DNA of 64,000 nucleotides from Tetmemena sp. SeJ-2015 (lineage: Eukaryota; Ciliophora; Spirotrichea; Sporadotrichida; Oxytrichidae), in NCBI GenBank assembly GCA_027382625.1, contig JAJKFJ010022713.1:62001-126000 (forward strand), in the 5' to 3' direction. Position numbers and translations under genes: made by a program. The notes beneath the pieces were generated by a model. That model saw only the letters and a program-made list of their open reading frames with translations, was not told the DNA's origin and did not search any database. Positions within the stretch are counted from its first letter, which is position 1; the number at the start of each line of letters is the position of its first letter. This document shows positions 50,366-63,898 of the stretch, piece after piece.

Positions 50366-50622
50366 GTTGGTAGTAGGTGTGGGTGAAGTTTGAAATTTAA
50401 ATTTTAAATTAATAATTCGGTCTGTATTTATATTATTGCAAAGTTAAGAGCCCCTTCAAATCCAGACAATGAGGGCCCCGTATAAGTGAGCTAGCCAATG
50501 CATTCTTTTAAATTTCAGTTTGAGAATCCAAATCTCATTTTGAGAGGAAATGATTAAATAGAAAGATAGTTATGAAATTATTTAAACTGCTGTCAAAATT
50601 TTATAATGCTATTCAAAAATTA
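50366..50622. promoter_or_regulatory. Spacer upstream of the H3 variant
   Basis: AT-rich with a short GC-richer patch at about 50450-50500. It should hold the H3 promoter, but no specific element is recognisable. Confidence 0.35.
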
Positions 50623-50930
50623 GAAAAATCATTCTATGATTATTGGCTGATAGTTTCAGCAATATCTTCCTCATCATTATCATTTTGAGAACTAGAGTCT
50701 CCATTTTAATCCGGAAGCCTAGGTTCCTCATCTATCTAATCACCTTCTTCTTCACTTAAGGGACCTGTTTCTTTCTATTTATTAATTTAATTTGAATCAT
50801 CTTCTTCTTCAGCTATTTCATCTTCACTTGAATCAATCCTCTTCTTATTCTGTTTCTCTGCTGATGATTTAGATTTACTGCTCTTCTTCCTTTATCTTTG
50901 CTACTTATTGCATAAATAAGCTTAAAAAAA
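50623..50930 (-). CDS. Acidic C-terminal coding fragment
   Basis: On the minus strand: KKSSKSKSSAEKQNKKRIDS then a Glu/Asp-rich tail (DEIAEEEDDSNQINKQKETG; DNDEEDIAETISQ), ending at TGA (complement 50623-50625). A basic cluster next to an acidic tail suggests a nuclear protein. No start is visible. It could be a short gene with an unplaced insert, or a displaced last segment of a neighbour. Confidence 0.45.
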
Positions 50931-51061
50931 CATTCATCCTTTCTTTTATTTGTGCTGTTCAAAATTATATCACTTTTTATTTTAGATCCAAAACTATATG
51001 CTAAAAATTTACGCTAATATAAATAAAGACAAGAATTTATAATAAAATCGATCATTATAAA

Positions 51062-54000
51062 TCATAAAGACTTTAATTAGAGAATTCTTTCAATAATAGT
51101 CTTCTATTTGTTCTTGAACTAGAATCCTGTTAGAAAATCATCGAAAGTGTAGACACTAGGAGGCTTGCTCTTTGCAATATTAGATTGGGATTTCTTAGAC
51201 TTAGAGGTGCTCTACTTTCTATTGTCTCTTTTGCGTTTCCTCCCTCTTGTAGTTTCTCTGATGTGGCTATTACTACCCTCCTAAGCCTATTAGTGCTCAA
51301 GAAAATCACTTGAGTTAATAGTCTCCAAAAAATGCTCTACCCCATCACTCATCTTCATATCATTTGGATTATTACCTTCCTAGGATTTGTCTTTGTTCAA
51401 CAGCATTTCATTGGCTTTCGCATTTATTTGCCACCCTTGCTCGATCAAGCTCAAGGGTAATTTATTTGAATTTTAGTTACTATCTGATTCCTTTATCATT
51501 GCCATTCCTAAACCCCAAGTAGCAAAGGTATCACTAACTCGCTAATCTTGCTCGGTCATCGGTTCAACAAAGGTTGCGTTTATGTCATCAAGCTCCCCCT
51601 TTAAAGGACTCTCACTGTATACTGATATTATCTCCTGATTTTTCTTCTTCTCCTTTACCTATTAGTCTTACAATTCATTGAGTCCTCTTCTATTTTTCTA
51701 TTTTCTAGTTAGGTGCCCATCATTCCTTACATTCGAGTATTTTTACAAGTTAGAGTAATTATAGTGGTTCTCACTTGACATCTCCTCTTCTAGGCATATA
51801 TTCAGCTCCTCAAGTTCTTACCTATCTTATATCTATTCATCAGGAAGGGCTCTAGGAAGTTTTTTATTAAGTGCTGATCCAAAGTCAAATATTTTATCTT
51901 AAGTATTTTGATTTATTTAGTTAGATTTTGTAGCCTTCTTCTTTTTCTTTGGAGGAGCTTTCTAGCTTTCAAAGAAGTTACTGTTGTTCTCAGCCAAGCT
52001 TGTGTGACTATTTTCCTCTATATCTGATTCGAATCCAGCTATCTAATCTTATTATGAGAGTTGATTGATGTTTTCGCTACTAATTGGAATAAACAAAGAT
52101 CTTTTTGTGATTCTTTCTATCTTCACATCCTCATCCTCTGAAACCACGCTCTCAGTTTTATCTTCATTTCTCTTGTCCAATTAGCTAAGCCTTTCTTAGT
52201 TGAGTGGTTATTATTAGTCAACTTATTCTGCAGGCTTTCCTCCGATTCTTGCTATTGACTAAGCTAGTTTGTTTTTACCACCGATACCTTTGAAAGTTGC
52301 TTTGAGTTTCTTAGAAGGCATCGCAAGTGCCAGCAAGGAATTTCTCTCTTGCTTCAAAGGCATGGAGTATTTGTTATTAGGAGACAAAGTTTTAAACTAT
52401 TCTTCATTAAGCTAGTTTTGCCTTAGTAAGTTGATTGAGTCCTCTTGATGTTACTGTAGAAGGTTATTACTCTGCTTGCTAATGAATTATGGTGCATCAT
52501 TATCGTTTATGTGGTTCAAAGACTCTCTGCAGCCTATGATCATTTGAATATGCTTTAACTTATTGTTCATTTCTCTGGAAGCTAAACAAGCTCAAGCTTT
52601 TTGAACTACTCAGCAAATTTAAGCTTCTTATCAGACTTTTGAATAGAAGTGAGATAGCTAGTGATGCAATTCAAGTAATAGAACTCTTCTGCTCCGTTCG
52701 AATCACTTGCTAAGTCTTGGTAATGCTTAATCTACTCTCCTATTTCACTATCTTTTAATACTGTGTTCGAAGAATCTGCTATTTAAATCTTTGACATGAA
52801 CTGAAAGTGTACTCCATCAAGCACTACCCTTTACTAATCTGCTGGAATAGTGCCTTTGATGAAGAAGTTTAGATCTTTGACTTTCAAGCAAATGATGTCC
52901 ATGTCGCTTGTGAGAATTAGTAAACTCTCTACACTTTCAGAGCCATCAGAATTGTATTTGTAGAAAGTTCGCACGATATAGCCAACGAAATTCAACTCAT
53001 TAATGTATTTGAAGTTGTTGAGTCTCTACAGCTCATAAGTTTTAGACACTTCTATTAATTTTCTAAGCAAGTCTTAAGGGCTCAAACTAATTTAAACTTT
53101 GCTTTTACCAAACTAATCCACTCTTTGTAGCTCCTCTTTATCTGCAGAAGAAAGAACCTACTTCTAAAACTTGACTATGTCTTCGAATTTCTCTCGCTTT
53201 GATCTTCTTTCAAACTTCAAGAACAGACATTCAATAAAAAATTTCAATTTTAATTTAATAAAAATTTATTTTATAAATTCTTGGTCTTTCCTCCTCTCTC
53301 CACCATAGAACATGTTATCAGGCTTAAGATTGTAGAATCTATACCTACATCCTTCTATGATACTTTCGAACATTCCTTGGTTGCTGGGAATGAATGATAT
53401 CACTGTTTGTTTTACATTTTGTGCTTAAGGTTATTATGTGTAGTAAGATATACTATCTACCACTTTAATTCTGAAGCATAGCCTAAATTTATCATCAATC
53501 TGCTATCTCTTCTCCATAAAATGAGTCTTGAATTCTTCATTCCATTTTTCTTGCTCCTCCTTAGTGAGATAGTAAAACTCCTTACTCTTAACTTTATTTT
53601 CATGCTCTATCCTAGCTTGATCCTCAAGTTAAATATGCTTGAGACTTTGGATTCTCTCCTTGCATGCTTGAGATCTAATCTTCTTCCTCTTCTTTACATC
53701 CTTGTGAGCATCATCTTTATCTGCTTCTTCTAAAAAGTAAGGCTGAAACTTCTTCGTCACTATAACATCTAGGCTCGGAATTTCTTTAGAGTTTTGGTTT
53801 ATCTAAGCTATCTATCGCAAAAAGTAAGGGTCATGTTTTTACTCTCCTAGGATAGTTTCATTCAAGGCTCTCTGGAAGCCGTTTATGTTTATTTTCAAGT
53901 GAAATTTGTGCCTGCTTGAAAGGTAATGATGCTCTGTTCTAATCAATTATTCTTGGTCAGCCTGCTCTTACAGTGACCTTGACATTAAATAGAGTCCAAA

Positions 54001-55240
54001 GAAGTGGAACTTATCACCACACTTCAGAGTATTGTTGTTTATCATTTCAATCAATATCTTATCGCAGTTAAATTATTCTATCTTTTCTGAGACTGGGCAT
54101 TTCATTACATAAGCACCATCACATAAATCCAAGATATAGGAATTAGGAGTCTCTGAAGACTTAGACCTTGATATATTTGCTACATAAAGTACGCAGTGGC
54201 TTCCAGTTAAAGATTCCTTCTGAATAACTTTCTGGAATAAAGATTTCTTCGCTTAGATGAATTCACGCTTAAGCCTAAATATTATTTAAGGAAGATATTT
54301 ACCTCAAGGTTAGTTATCTCAGAACGTTCAAAAGGGTGAAAGAATTTACTTGAAAGCTAGACTAGTAACCATGAAGTTTCCATATTACTTAGCCATAATG
54401 GTTTTCTGTCCAGTGCTATAATTTATAATTAAGGTAATTTAACTTACTTAATCGAACTCAGAGCACTTGATTAATTTGCTTAGGTTTTACTGTAAAATCT
54501 GATGAACTTCCTTGCTTCCAGAGTTTCTTATTGAGTTACAGATATCGCATTCTATAGTGAGGCTACTTGCTTCTCTGTTTTCCATTTTGATCTATACGCT
54601 CTTAATCTGACAAATGCAAGGCAATCTTATTTCCTTAGCTCTGTTTAGACTTCCCACATTAAGCTTTCTTTGTGAGTTAGCTGCTTCTAAAAATTATAGT
54701 TCCCCTTGTAAAGCTTTCTACTACTCTTAATTGATGTCAATATCAATTTGAGTGATTTTAGTTTCATCCAGTTCCTCTAAATTAAGTGCTTACTTGATTA
54801 GTGGGTCGTCAAATGTTACTTTTACTATCCTTGAGTACTACTGCTTGTAGAAATTATACATCTTTTAATATTCTTCCTCAAAACTGGATGGCTGCTCTAT
54901 GTACTAAAATGCAGTTATCCTCTCTTCTAATAGCTTGAGATTCTGCTACAGAAGTAAAGCTTGTGCCATCATTTTCTCTTTGTCAACGTAGAATCCCTAA
55001 GATGCCTCTTAACTTTCTTGAGAGGAGTAGAGCTAGGTAGATCTTTAAGAGCTTTCAAACCCTGTTTCTTAAGAGTCGACCAAGAATGTCTTTATTATCG
55101 TTTTAGCAATTTCTTTTTTACTCTCTCTCAGATTAAATAAAAATAAATAACATATTATATTTTTTTAGATTGATCTTAGCAAGATTCCTTTTCTCGCTTT
55201 GAGAGTGGGGGAGCGATAAAGACTGTTTAAGACGTTAAAA
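51062..55240 (-). CDS. BRCA2-like DNA-repair protein
   Basis: The order of elements matches the BRCA2 DNA-binding region. Helical domain: HWTENHYGQVIWKLHGYQSS, LRLKREFIQAKKSLFQKVIQ. OB1: GSHCVLYVANISRSK, NSYILDLCDGAYVMKCPVSE, NTLKCGDKFHFFGLYLM. Tower-like coiled coil: ARIEHENKVKSKEFYYLTKE, EEQEKWNEEFKTHFMEKRQQ. OB2: RLCFRIKVVDSISYYTQQ, SIIEGCRYRFYNLKPDNMFY. OB3-like: ESVESLLILTSDMDIICLKV. BRCA2 loads RAD51 on single-stranded DNA; ciliates use it in meiosis and repair. GT-AG introns lie at about 54418-54449 and 54276-54302. A long Ser/Gln-rich tail ends FDDFLTGFQFKNKQ... at TGA (complement 51062-51064). The N-terminus is unresolved; no BRC repeat was recognised. Confidence 0.8.
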
Positions 55241-55283
55241 TTCTTAATCAGAATTATTAGCATGAGAATTAATATCACACAAA

Positions 55284-57674
55284 TCAAATCCAAAAATTGT
55301 AGCTCATAATAACTTTAATTAATTGGTTCTCTATCAAATTAAATAGATTAAATTATTTTATCAAATACTGGTAACAGCTAACTAATTCTTCATTAGAAAC
55401 TTAAGATTTGTAAATAAAAAAACCTAACTTAAAATATTAGTTTCCTCCGATTTATTTAAAATCTAGGAATAACACAAAAAGCTCCATCAGGAGGTCTTTA
55501 AATCTATTTACAGTGCCTCGAACCATTGAAGCCTCTCTATGAGAATTTTTAGGTATTTACATCTTCAATATCACTCTAACTTGACTAGGAGCTTTGTTGT
55601 GTGAATTTTTAATTTACAAGATCGGATCAAAATTTCCTTTTTTGACTGTAAAGTTTCTCTTGCAGCTTGGTTTATTGAGCATTTTAGCTATTCCTTCTAT
55701 TATTGTCAAACTGAGCTTTAGAGTGGGAGAGAATTGCATCAGCGTCAAAGTCTACTGCATTTTACTAGTCACTATGCCTTTGATTTAAAGGATTGAGAAA
55801 ATCATGGCTAGGATTTAAATGAGTTTAATAACTCAATTAATTATCTTAGACCTATCCAATATCAAATCCTCCTAAGTTTCGTTCCTCACCTCTTGGTTAA
55901 GAGCTGTTTAATAGATTTTTATAAGTCTACTAAAAGGGAGCTGCAGCATAAAAATTCTACATTTAGCCGTTGGAGGAGGGATCAAATCCTTTAGGACTTG
56001 AATCTTGCATTAATTTATTATTGAAGTGAGAGGTAAATTTTAATTGTCTATCATCAGCTTCTTATTCCTCTCTATCATTCCAGTCTTATTCGAATGCTTT
56101 AGCATGGTTGACGTTTTGGCTTTGGCTCTACTGTAGCAAAAATAAAATTAAGTATAAAATAAAGCATCTTAGGTTCTTGATATTGTTCCTTCTGAAATGA
56201 AAGCGATCTTTTCTAACTCACAATTGGAATAGATTTGAATGGCTAGTTAAATCCCTAACTATGACTCTCTCATCTTGAATTAAAAGAGTATTTCCATCTT
56301 AAGATAGCTCTCTTAATTTTCTCTTTTTATTTTGGCCTTGCAAGCTAAATCCCAAAGCCTCCTCGATCTTCTGATCATCATTTTCAATTCCTAACCTCTA
56401 ACTCACTATTCTTTTGAGTTTAACATTCTCAGAATTCTTTTCGTCTATCATGGGTTATACAAGCTTGTGGATGGTTTAAAAGCAATTTATCAAGCTTTTA
56501 GAGACTTCAAGTTAGTTAGCACTCATCTCACAATTCCTATCAAATAGGTGCTTTATCATTTGCTGTTAGAAATTTTGCTGCTCCTGTTAGAGTTGAAACT
56601 GCATCTACTGATTCAGAGCATACTAGTTGTTGTTGGCTTATTTGTAATTAGGATTGTAGCCGTTAGTTCCATTGTTCTAAAATCCCCCAGTCTTAGGTTG
56701 GTTAGGCTAAAACGTATTGCCTTGGTTTGCTTGATAAGTAGAAGTATTTTAGGTATTAGGATTAAAAGTCTACTAGGCTTTAGGCTAGCCTTGATTGTAT
56801 TAAGCAGGATTAGAAGTATTAAATTGTTGAAAGCTTCCTTTTTACTGGAAATTTTATTAGTTAAACTAAGCTGGATTAAAGGAGTTGCCCAAAGGGTACG
56901 AGGGGTTTGGCCTTTGCTGAGTTTAATTTTAAGGTATGCTAGCATTTTGTGATAATTAGTTTTACTTGAAAATCTGAGCTCATTAAGAATTTGAAGGAGA
57001 TATTTTCTCAGGAATCTATGAAGATAGAGCATTCAAATTTCTAATTAGAGGTTCCTTTCCCACATACTAGAGATAGTCATTTTCATGCTAAGAGACTTAA
57101 GTCTGACTATGAGACTCATTCATTCTGCTATTTACCAGTTTTTCACTTTTTTAACCTTGATTAATAGCATTTTGAGAGAGTCTGGAGGGAATGATTTATG
57201 CTGGGGTAGTTGTTTTAGAGATAGAGTTTGACTGTGGATTTTTATTACTTATCGGAGACATCTCACTATCATACGAATTCTCATCTTCATTATTGTCATT
57301 AGGTTACTCTCAACTTGACTTTAGATTGGGGGAAATTCCTTCTTGGTCATCTTGGTAATCCTCCTCTTGTTCTTCATCTTTGTTATCACTCTCCACTTAG
57401 AACGAGAAGTTAGGTTGCTAGAATTTTTGCTGATTATTCATGTTTCTGGTTTGAAAATTTTGAGTTGAATTTTATTGATTCTAATTAAAGCTAACTGGAG
57501 ACTAAACTTCCATTCTTTTGTCTTAAAATTTAATTTATCAATAATTTAAAGTTAGTCTGGTTCTTGGAAATGGTTTTGACTTGCTCTTCCAGACGGCGAA
57601 ATATCATGGTTATTGTAGTCCTATCTATAAATGCGGTTGAAATGGCGATTACTGCTTTCTTGCTCTTCTTCCAT
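55284..57674 (-). CDS. Gln/Asn-rich protein, possibly continuing into the BRCA2-like gene
   Basis: Starts MEEEQESSNRHFNRIYRQDY at 57674. An acidic stretch (SDNKDEEQEEDYQDDQEGIS) follows, then prion-like Gln/Asn sequence (NQGNTFQPNQPKTGGFQNNG; NQQMQFQLQQEQQNFQQQMI), then a basic segment (KPSCKRNFTVKKGNFDPILQ). Several frame breaks mark unplaced inserts. A possible TGA is at complement 55284-55286. Because the BRCA2-like gene just downstream lacks a clear start, this could be its N-terminal region. I keep them separate. Confidence 0.45.
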
Positions 57675-58213
57675 TACCTAAATTTTAAAGTTAAAATGCA
57701 AATATTATTAAAATTATAAGTCAAAGATTTACTCAATGCAAATCATTTTTTACAGAAACTTATTCTAAACTTTGATCTAATTCTACAAAAGGACAACAAT
57801 TTAATTTTTATCTCAGCAGAAAAATTAACTCTTTTAAAAAATCATATTTAGCAAGATCTATCAAATAAGAGTATTAACTAAATTAAGATATAACTTATCC
57901 TTTTTAAATGACTTTTATTTTATAAACTATCTATATATTTATTCCCGTTAAAAGTTAGAACTGCAAATTAGCTGTTAATTTTATACTAAAATTTAGAATT
58001 CATTCAATAAAAAATGAAATTGACTTGCTTCTTTTTGGTTTGCTGTTCTAATGATCTTCGGTACGGCTGAATTTGTTTATAACTCTTAATTTAATTCTTT
58101 ATAAGTATTCTTCATTGAAGGGACTGTGGCAGTATGTGCTATGTTTAAATTTAAATTGATGATTGAAATATTAAAAATCAAAGAGAAATTCAAAATTAAT
58201 AAACGACTTAAAT
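57675..58213. other. AT-rich divergent intergenic region
   Basis: Lies between head-to-head starts at 57674 (minus) and 58214 (plus). Strongly AT-rich, no coding signal. It should contain both 5' regions and, by analogy with hypotrichs, macronuclear chromosome ends. Confidence 0.5.
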
Positions 58214-61200
58214 ATGAAAACTGAGGACTAAGCGTTGAAAAATAATGCTCTTCCTATTTTTTAACCCATCAAGTCAAATCAAAACTTAGAAGAAAATTGT
58301 GCAGCTGCTAAACCCTCTTCGACTAAACAGTCATCTAACTTGCTTTAAACACTCTCAATCTTATTTGTTTTATTTTACTCTAAACCTTAATTACTAAGGA
58401 CAGGAAGAGCGTAGATAAAATAAAGACGGAGAGGACGATCACCACTCAACAAACTGAAGAAGTTTTAAAATTAAATAATAACGCTAGAAGCACTTACAAC
58501 TACAACATCCTTCAATAGAAATATTTTTCAAAAGCACTCTAAAATAAAGTCATCAGCAAAGGATAGCTAAATTCCTATTTTTAATTTTAGCGTTAGAAGA
58601 TGTGTGGAAACTCAACCATCTTAGACGAAAATCAATTGACTGGAATTTCATTTATATAATTTGATTCTTATTTTGTAAGAGTCGACAATCCACAACATGC
58701 AACTAGTGCCAAATAAACCTCATGAGAATGACGCCAATGAAAATATCTTACTCCGCCATAAGATCTTCATGGCTCAGTTTGGAGATCCTGCCTAAGATAA
58801 GGAGAATGACAAAGTAATTTAAATTTATTTATATTTTAAGCATAGAATCAATAATAGCAAAGAAAGACTCAAGAATAAGAGAAGATAGTCCATTAAAAAC
58901 AAGGAAAATGAAAAGGCCAAAGCAAATAGCTTAAGTTAGTCCTCCTATCAAAATAAGAAGCATCAATTACAACATCAAATAGATTTTGAAGTGGTAGATA
59001 AGTGCAAGGAGAACATGAAGAAACGCAGACAGCTCTTTCAAAGAGACAAAGCTTAAAAGAAAGACATAAACGATACTTCAATCAACAACACAATCATGGA
59101 CTAAGAGCAAGCCATTACATCTCTTTAGGGCTAGTATCAAATATAAGACATAAGTTTTCAAAATAATTTATTCAGACAGCAGAGTAACTCAAATTCAACA
59201 ATCTTGCTCCAGCCAGTAAAGTGCGACGAAGTAGCTGTTGAGCATATAGCATTAAACGATATTTCAGAGGAAGAATGTAAATAGTCAATCACTAAATTAA
59301 TGTTTATTTATGTGAGCAGGAAGACGATCCGAGAATAAACAATGAAAATATTCAAGTGTTGAGTAACAACTATCAAGTATTCTAGAGTCATTCCTCAAGC
59401 AACAGATCTTCAAGCATCGTAATTCACTTAACTTTTGCACTCTTATTTTAAGTGAGGTCTCTCAATCTTGGTTGTAAGATCCCGAATGGCACAGACTTTC
59501 TAGCAAACTAGAAAAGGCAGCAAAGTGGTAAAGCAAAGTTCAAAAGAATCTTGGCTTTGACCCTGTTGAGTATTTCGGAGGTTTGAGGGCAGATAAGTGG
59601 GAGAACTTATCCTATGCTGAAAAAGATCCTAGATTCAGTGAGATGTTTAAGAATAACAAAGAGGAAACTAAACAAACTGTAAATGTATTAGAGCTAGAGC
59701 AGTACAAAGATGTAATTGAATATCTTAGAAAAGCTCTAGGGAAAGACATAGAAGGCGTTTCTCAAGATGACTTAATCAAAATTATTCAAACCTAGTAGCT
59801 ACTCAGATCAGAATAAAGCTAAGGGTCAAACCCATAATCCATTCATTTCAACAAACAGGAATAATAAACATAAAATGAATGCAGGGATTCTAGTTCCACT
59901 TCAAGCAGCCATCACAACTCTAAAACGTAAGATCTATTGAATTAGAAAAAGCAACTAGTTATATAAAACTTCTATGCCAATTAACAGTAATCTAATGTTT
60001 AGTCTCAGCTGTAGACATCTATATCAAATTAATCATCAAGCAATCATATCAACTTTAAACTGTAAGTAAAAAATAATTTAATTTATATACAGTTTTAAAA
60101 GATAAATCATGATTATAATTTTATAATAAATTATTTACTTTTACCAAATTCTTAATCTATATTTGTTATGAGGTTTACAAAATCATTAAAAAGCCAAGCT
60201 AACTAGAACATAATTCATTCTTAAAAGTCTTTAACGAGGAAAACTAACTCTAGCAAGTCTAGATCGAACTCCAGAGAGACAGTGAAATCTACTTTTAGTG
60301 GTTAGAAGCCTCTTTTAAGCAATTCAAAACAATCCATGAGTTAATTGTCAGCCAGAAACTAAAAATCCCATGGAGCTCCCCCTTATCTCAATAGAAACTC
60401 ATCATCTTTAATCAAGGGCTCTAGCTTTACTCTATAAAGTATGGGAAGTAAGATCCCACTTTACAATTAGAGAAACACATCTAAAGGCAGAGACTTAAAG
60501 TCATTGGGCTCAGAACAGACTTTAAAAAGTGAAGCTTACTCAAAGTACGTCCCTCAAACTGATAGAGGAAGATATCAGTGCGGAGAAGCGAATGATGAAC
60601 CTTCTTAATTGCAGCACAGCACCATGCTCTCCTTTTCTTCTAATTGCCCTGCTTTCTTGAGAAATGGCAGCATCATAAATTAGTTTTTACTTTAAAGAAC
60701 GATTAGAGTTTGATGAGTAACTTATCAAAAGGAATGTACTCAGACTCCTTGAGGTCCTCTAAGAATCAAATAAATATCAAGCCACAACACAAGTTGCTTC
60801 TTAATATGGATTTGAAGGATCTGTCCTCAGGCCTTTAAAACTAAAAAGCAGTTAAAGGAAATAACTCTAGAGGCTCTAGTAGATCAAACACAGCTCCTAC
60901 TGATTGCATCGCTAAACAATGAAATTAATTTACAGATTATAATTATAAGATTAATTGATTTAAGTTCTATTAAAATGGATTATTTAAACAATCTTCAAAA
61001 TCAAGGTCACCTAATTAGAACCTAAAAATTAGCTCCTCAAAATCCTCAAACCAAAAGTTATCTGGATAATCTTTGAAGAATACTAATGTTAATGGATTTA
61101 TTCTGGCCAATAAAAAAACAGCAGAAGCATAAAAAGCAAGTGACAAAGTTTTCTAAAATTTACTGGTTTCCCAAACATCGTAAAGCTCCTTATCTAATTC

Positions 61201-62044
61201 GGCTAGAAACATGAATTTAAAAACAGTTTAATAAAATATTTTTATTTTCTTTTTCAGAGAATCTACAGTCATAAAAGAACTAGTATGGTCAAAAGATTGA
61301 ATTAAAGCATGTTGCATCATCAAACTTAAAAGCAAAATACTCCTCTAAGAATCAAAATTTACAAAGTCAAGAGCTTCTCGGCAGCAGTGAAAAGGGCTAC
61401 TGCTTTACTTTGACTAACGAAGATTAGTTTAATTAGGATCTTTTTGATTAGAATCTGTAATTTATCGATTCTCAAGGCCTTCAAACTGAGCATTTAAGAG
61501 TTTAATCGATCTTTATAGATTTTATTTAAGTTCAAAGGCCTGTCGAAATTTCATTTTCAAATGAGTCTAACATCCAAAGTTCCTTATTTTATTTTATGCA
61601 ATTTAAAATAGTTCCAAAGATTATTAAAAATCAGTGAAGTTTAAGAAATCTTAGAGCTCAAAATTCCTGAAACCTTCAAACCGAGCTCCCCATCAGTCAA
61701 CTTCTACAAATAGATTGAGTGACTAGAATTAGAGAGCAGATAAACCTCAAAAGATTTCTGACTTGCTTTACACAAACTACAATAACTCAGATTGGCAAAA
61801 TTAGTTCTAGCTTGGTGACCATAATTAAAACATAGATTTTGGGTCTTAGAGATTCTATTAGGATCAAAGGAATCTAAAATTTTAAAGATTTATTTTAATA
61901 TTATCTCGGAACAAACTAGGATATAAGCAGAGAGTAGATCAATACCAAGGCTAAAATATAAATAGACTTTAAATTAATCTAGAGAACCTTTATATGGGAA
62001 ACTTCTTTTAATTTTATCTTTGGAGTGGGCTCAACAGTTGCTGA
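58214..62044 (+). CDS. Long Ser/Gln/Asn-rich protein, function unknown
   Basis: Starts MKTEDQALKNNALPILQPIK. A basic region follows (LTKDRKSVDKIKTERTITTQ), then VRVDNPQHATSAK and ENILLRHKIFMAQFGDPAQD. The most ordered part is at about 59480-59800: EWHRLSSKLEKAAKWQSKVQ, NLGFDPVEYFGGLRADKWEN, LEQYKDVIEYLRKALGKDIE. The rest to about 62 kb is Ser/Asn/Gln-rich low complexity with several inserts. No family recognised. The stop given is a plausible TGA, not certain. Confidence 0.45.
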
Positions 62045-62594
62045 TGAAAACTTCGATTCAATTAATTATCTTAACTAGAACTTGATTTTTATTTCATTTT
62101 ATTAAACTTTAATTTGTTATATTAAAATTTATAATTTTTTGTTAATTATTAAAATGAATTTAATAAGAGTTTAAAATTTTATATTATAAAATTTTATAAA
62201 GCTTTAAACTTATTAAATAGAGATAATTATTTAATAAATTTAATGATTAATTTGCTAATTAATTTAAATGATGACATCTCCTCACTTTTCAACACTAGAC
62301 AGAAATGACAAGTGTTAATCTTAGTATTGATATTCGTAGTATATTCTAAAAAATAAATTATTCAATCTCTATAACCATATTTAGGAATTATAAGTCTGAA
62401 AATAAAATTTGAATAGCTGAACTTTCATATCGAGATAATTAATTATTTTTAAAACATTTTAGTAAATTAAAATAGGTCTTTGATAATTTTAAGACTATAT
62501 TTCTGATTTCATATCAAACTATAAAATTTTTTTAATATGTTTGATGAAATATTTTGTATATAAATAAAATAAAATCTGAATTAAGTTACAGAAG
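62045..62594. other. Very AT-rich intergenic region
   Basis: Low-complexity A/T sequence with runs of TTAAT and TTTAAA. No coding signal seen. Confidence 0.6.
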
Positions 62595-63700
62595 ATGTTT
62601 AATTTTTATCAATATGATAAACAAGAGAGGGATTTTGAGAACAGCCAGTCCTCCTTCACTCGAACTAGAAAAGAGTAGCTATCAATAAATGTACCCCTTC
62701 TTTAATTTCAAATTCATAGATAAAAGAGACCAGCTGGCTGAAAAATACAAAGAAAGGATTGCCAAATTCCTAAAAGAAGTAATTTAAAAAAGCCCTTTAA
62801 AAAGTATATTAGATGACACTAGATCCGATAGAGCATGAAGACCATTACAAATTAAATGAGAAAGAAGTAGAGGGGTAGTTTAGGCTCAAAGGCAAAGAGT
62901 ATTTTGTCTACACAAATTTAATTTAAATAACGCAAAGACCAGGACAGAATTATTAGTAATCAATTTACAACTCTCATTATTGATAGGACTCAATTATTTA
63001 TCAAATATTTTTTATATTCCTGATGCACTTGATCTCCATACCGCGCATGACAGCATTGACGAAGATTAAGCATGGAGACTATGAGGAGCCGCGTAGTAAA
63101 GAAAGAGATTTAGTGTTTTTAAAACATAAATTTAATTTAAATAACGCCAAAGAAGGAAGATTTATTCAATTATAAATTCTCATTATTATGACTCAATTAT
63201 TTGCATATATTTTTATTCGCAAAAATGAGCCGATATCAAGACAAGATAGAGAAGTTAGCATGGGCTATGAGACCGCGAAGTAAAGAAAGAGAATTAGGAC
63301 CTGACTTTAAGTTCAACCACAAAGTTTAGTTAGAGAGGCTTTATGACTAAATTCAACAGCGAAAGTCTCCAATCTTTGAGGACATAAATCTCACTCATCA
63401 CCAATTGCATTCACAGGTACGGTCTTTTGTAAAGACAGGGTAGGTGCAATCTACATCACGAAGGCATCAAAGTTTCAACAACAATTTCACCAACTCTTTC
63501 CAGAGGTAGTCAAAGCTAGGGCTCAACACTATCCTTGCCGATCCAACTCATCATTTAATTTAACAGATATAATGGGTGAGCTTCATAAGAAGTCTCATTT
63601 CAAAGGAGCCACTTCCTTACTAATTGGCTAGGAAAAGTCACTGGATGTCAAGCCATCTCAACTCAAGGATTTGTTTGTGTAAATTGCACAGAATCTAAAT
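62595..63700 (+). CDS. Small charged protein gene with internal partial duplication
   Basis: Starts MFNFYQYDKQERDFENSQSS. Another frame continues FIDKRDQLAEKYKERIAKFL, then DPIEHEDHYKLNEKEVEGQF. After a disturbed stretch comes LAWAMRPRSKERELGPDFKF, then QLERLYDQIQQRKSPIFEDI and LHSQVRSFVKTGQVQSTSRR. The stretch between (about 62900-63300) holds two similar blocks (see the repeat entry), so the locus may contain duplicated or scrambled segments. No family recognised; the 3' end is approximate. Confidence 0.4.
62912..63290 (+). repeat. Two imperfect direct copies of a ~180-bp block
   Basis: The first copy (about 62912-63112) and second (about 63125-63290) share AAATTTAATTTAAATAACGC near their starts, then CTCATTATT...GACTCAATTATTT, and AGTAAAGAAAGAGA at their ends. 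The shared peptide is PRSKER. The copies differ by small indels. Confidence 0.65.
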
Positions 63701-63898
63701 ACAAGAAAACAAATACTCTAATTATCTTTGTATAATAATTAAGTTAAAGAGTAAAGTACTTTTATTACAAATCTAAATTTTTATTGAATTATAAATGCTT
63801 CTTTCGATTACATTAATTTAAATAAATTAATTTTGTCTATTGATATTTTTGTATAATTATATTTTGTCTAAAGTTAAGCTGATTAGGATTCATAAACA

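Noticed and set aside
56548..56952. Leu/Ile-rich plus-strand frame that could suggest a membrane protein
   Set aside because: It is the complement of Gln/Asn/Lys-rich coding sequence on the minus strand, which naturally gives Leu/Ile/Val antisense.
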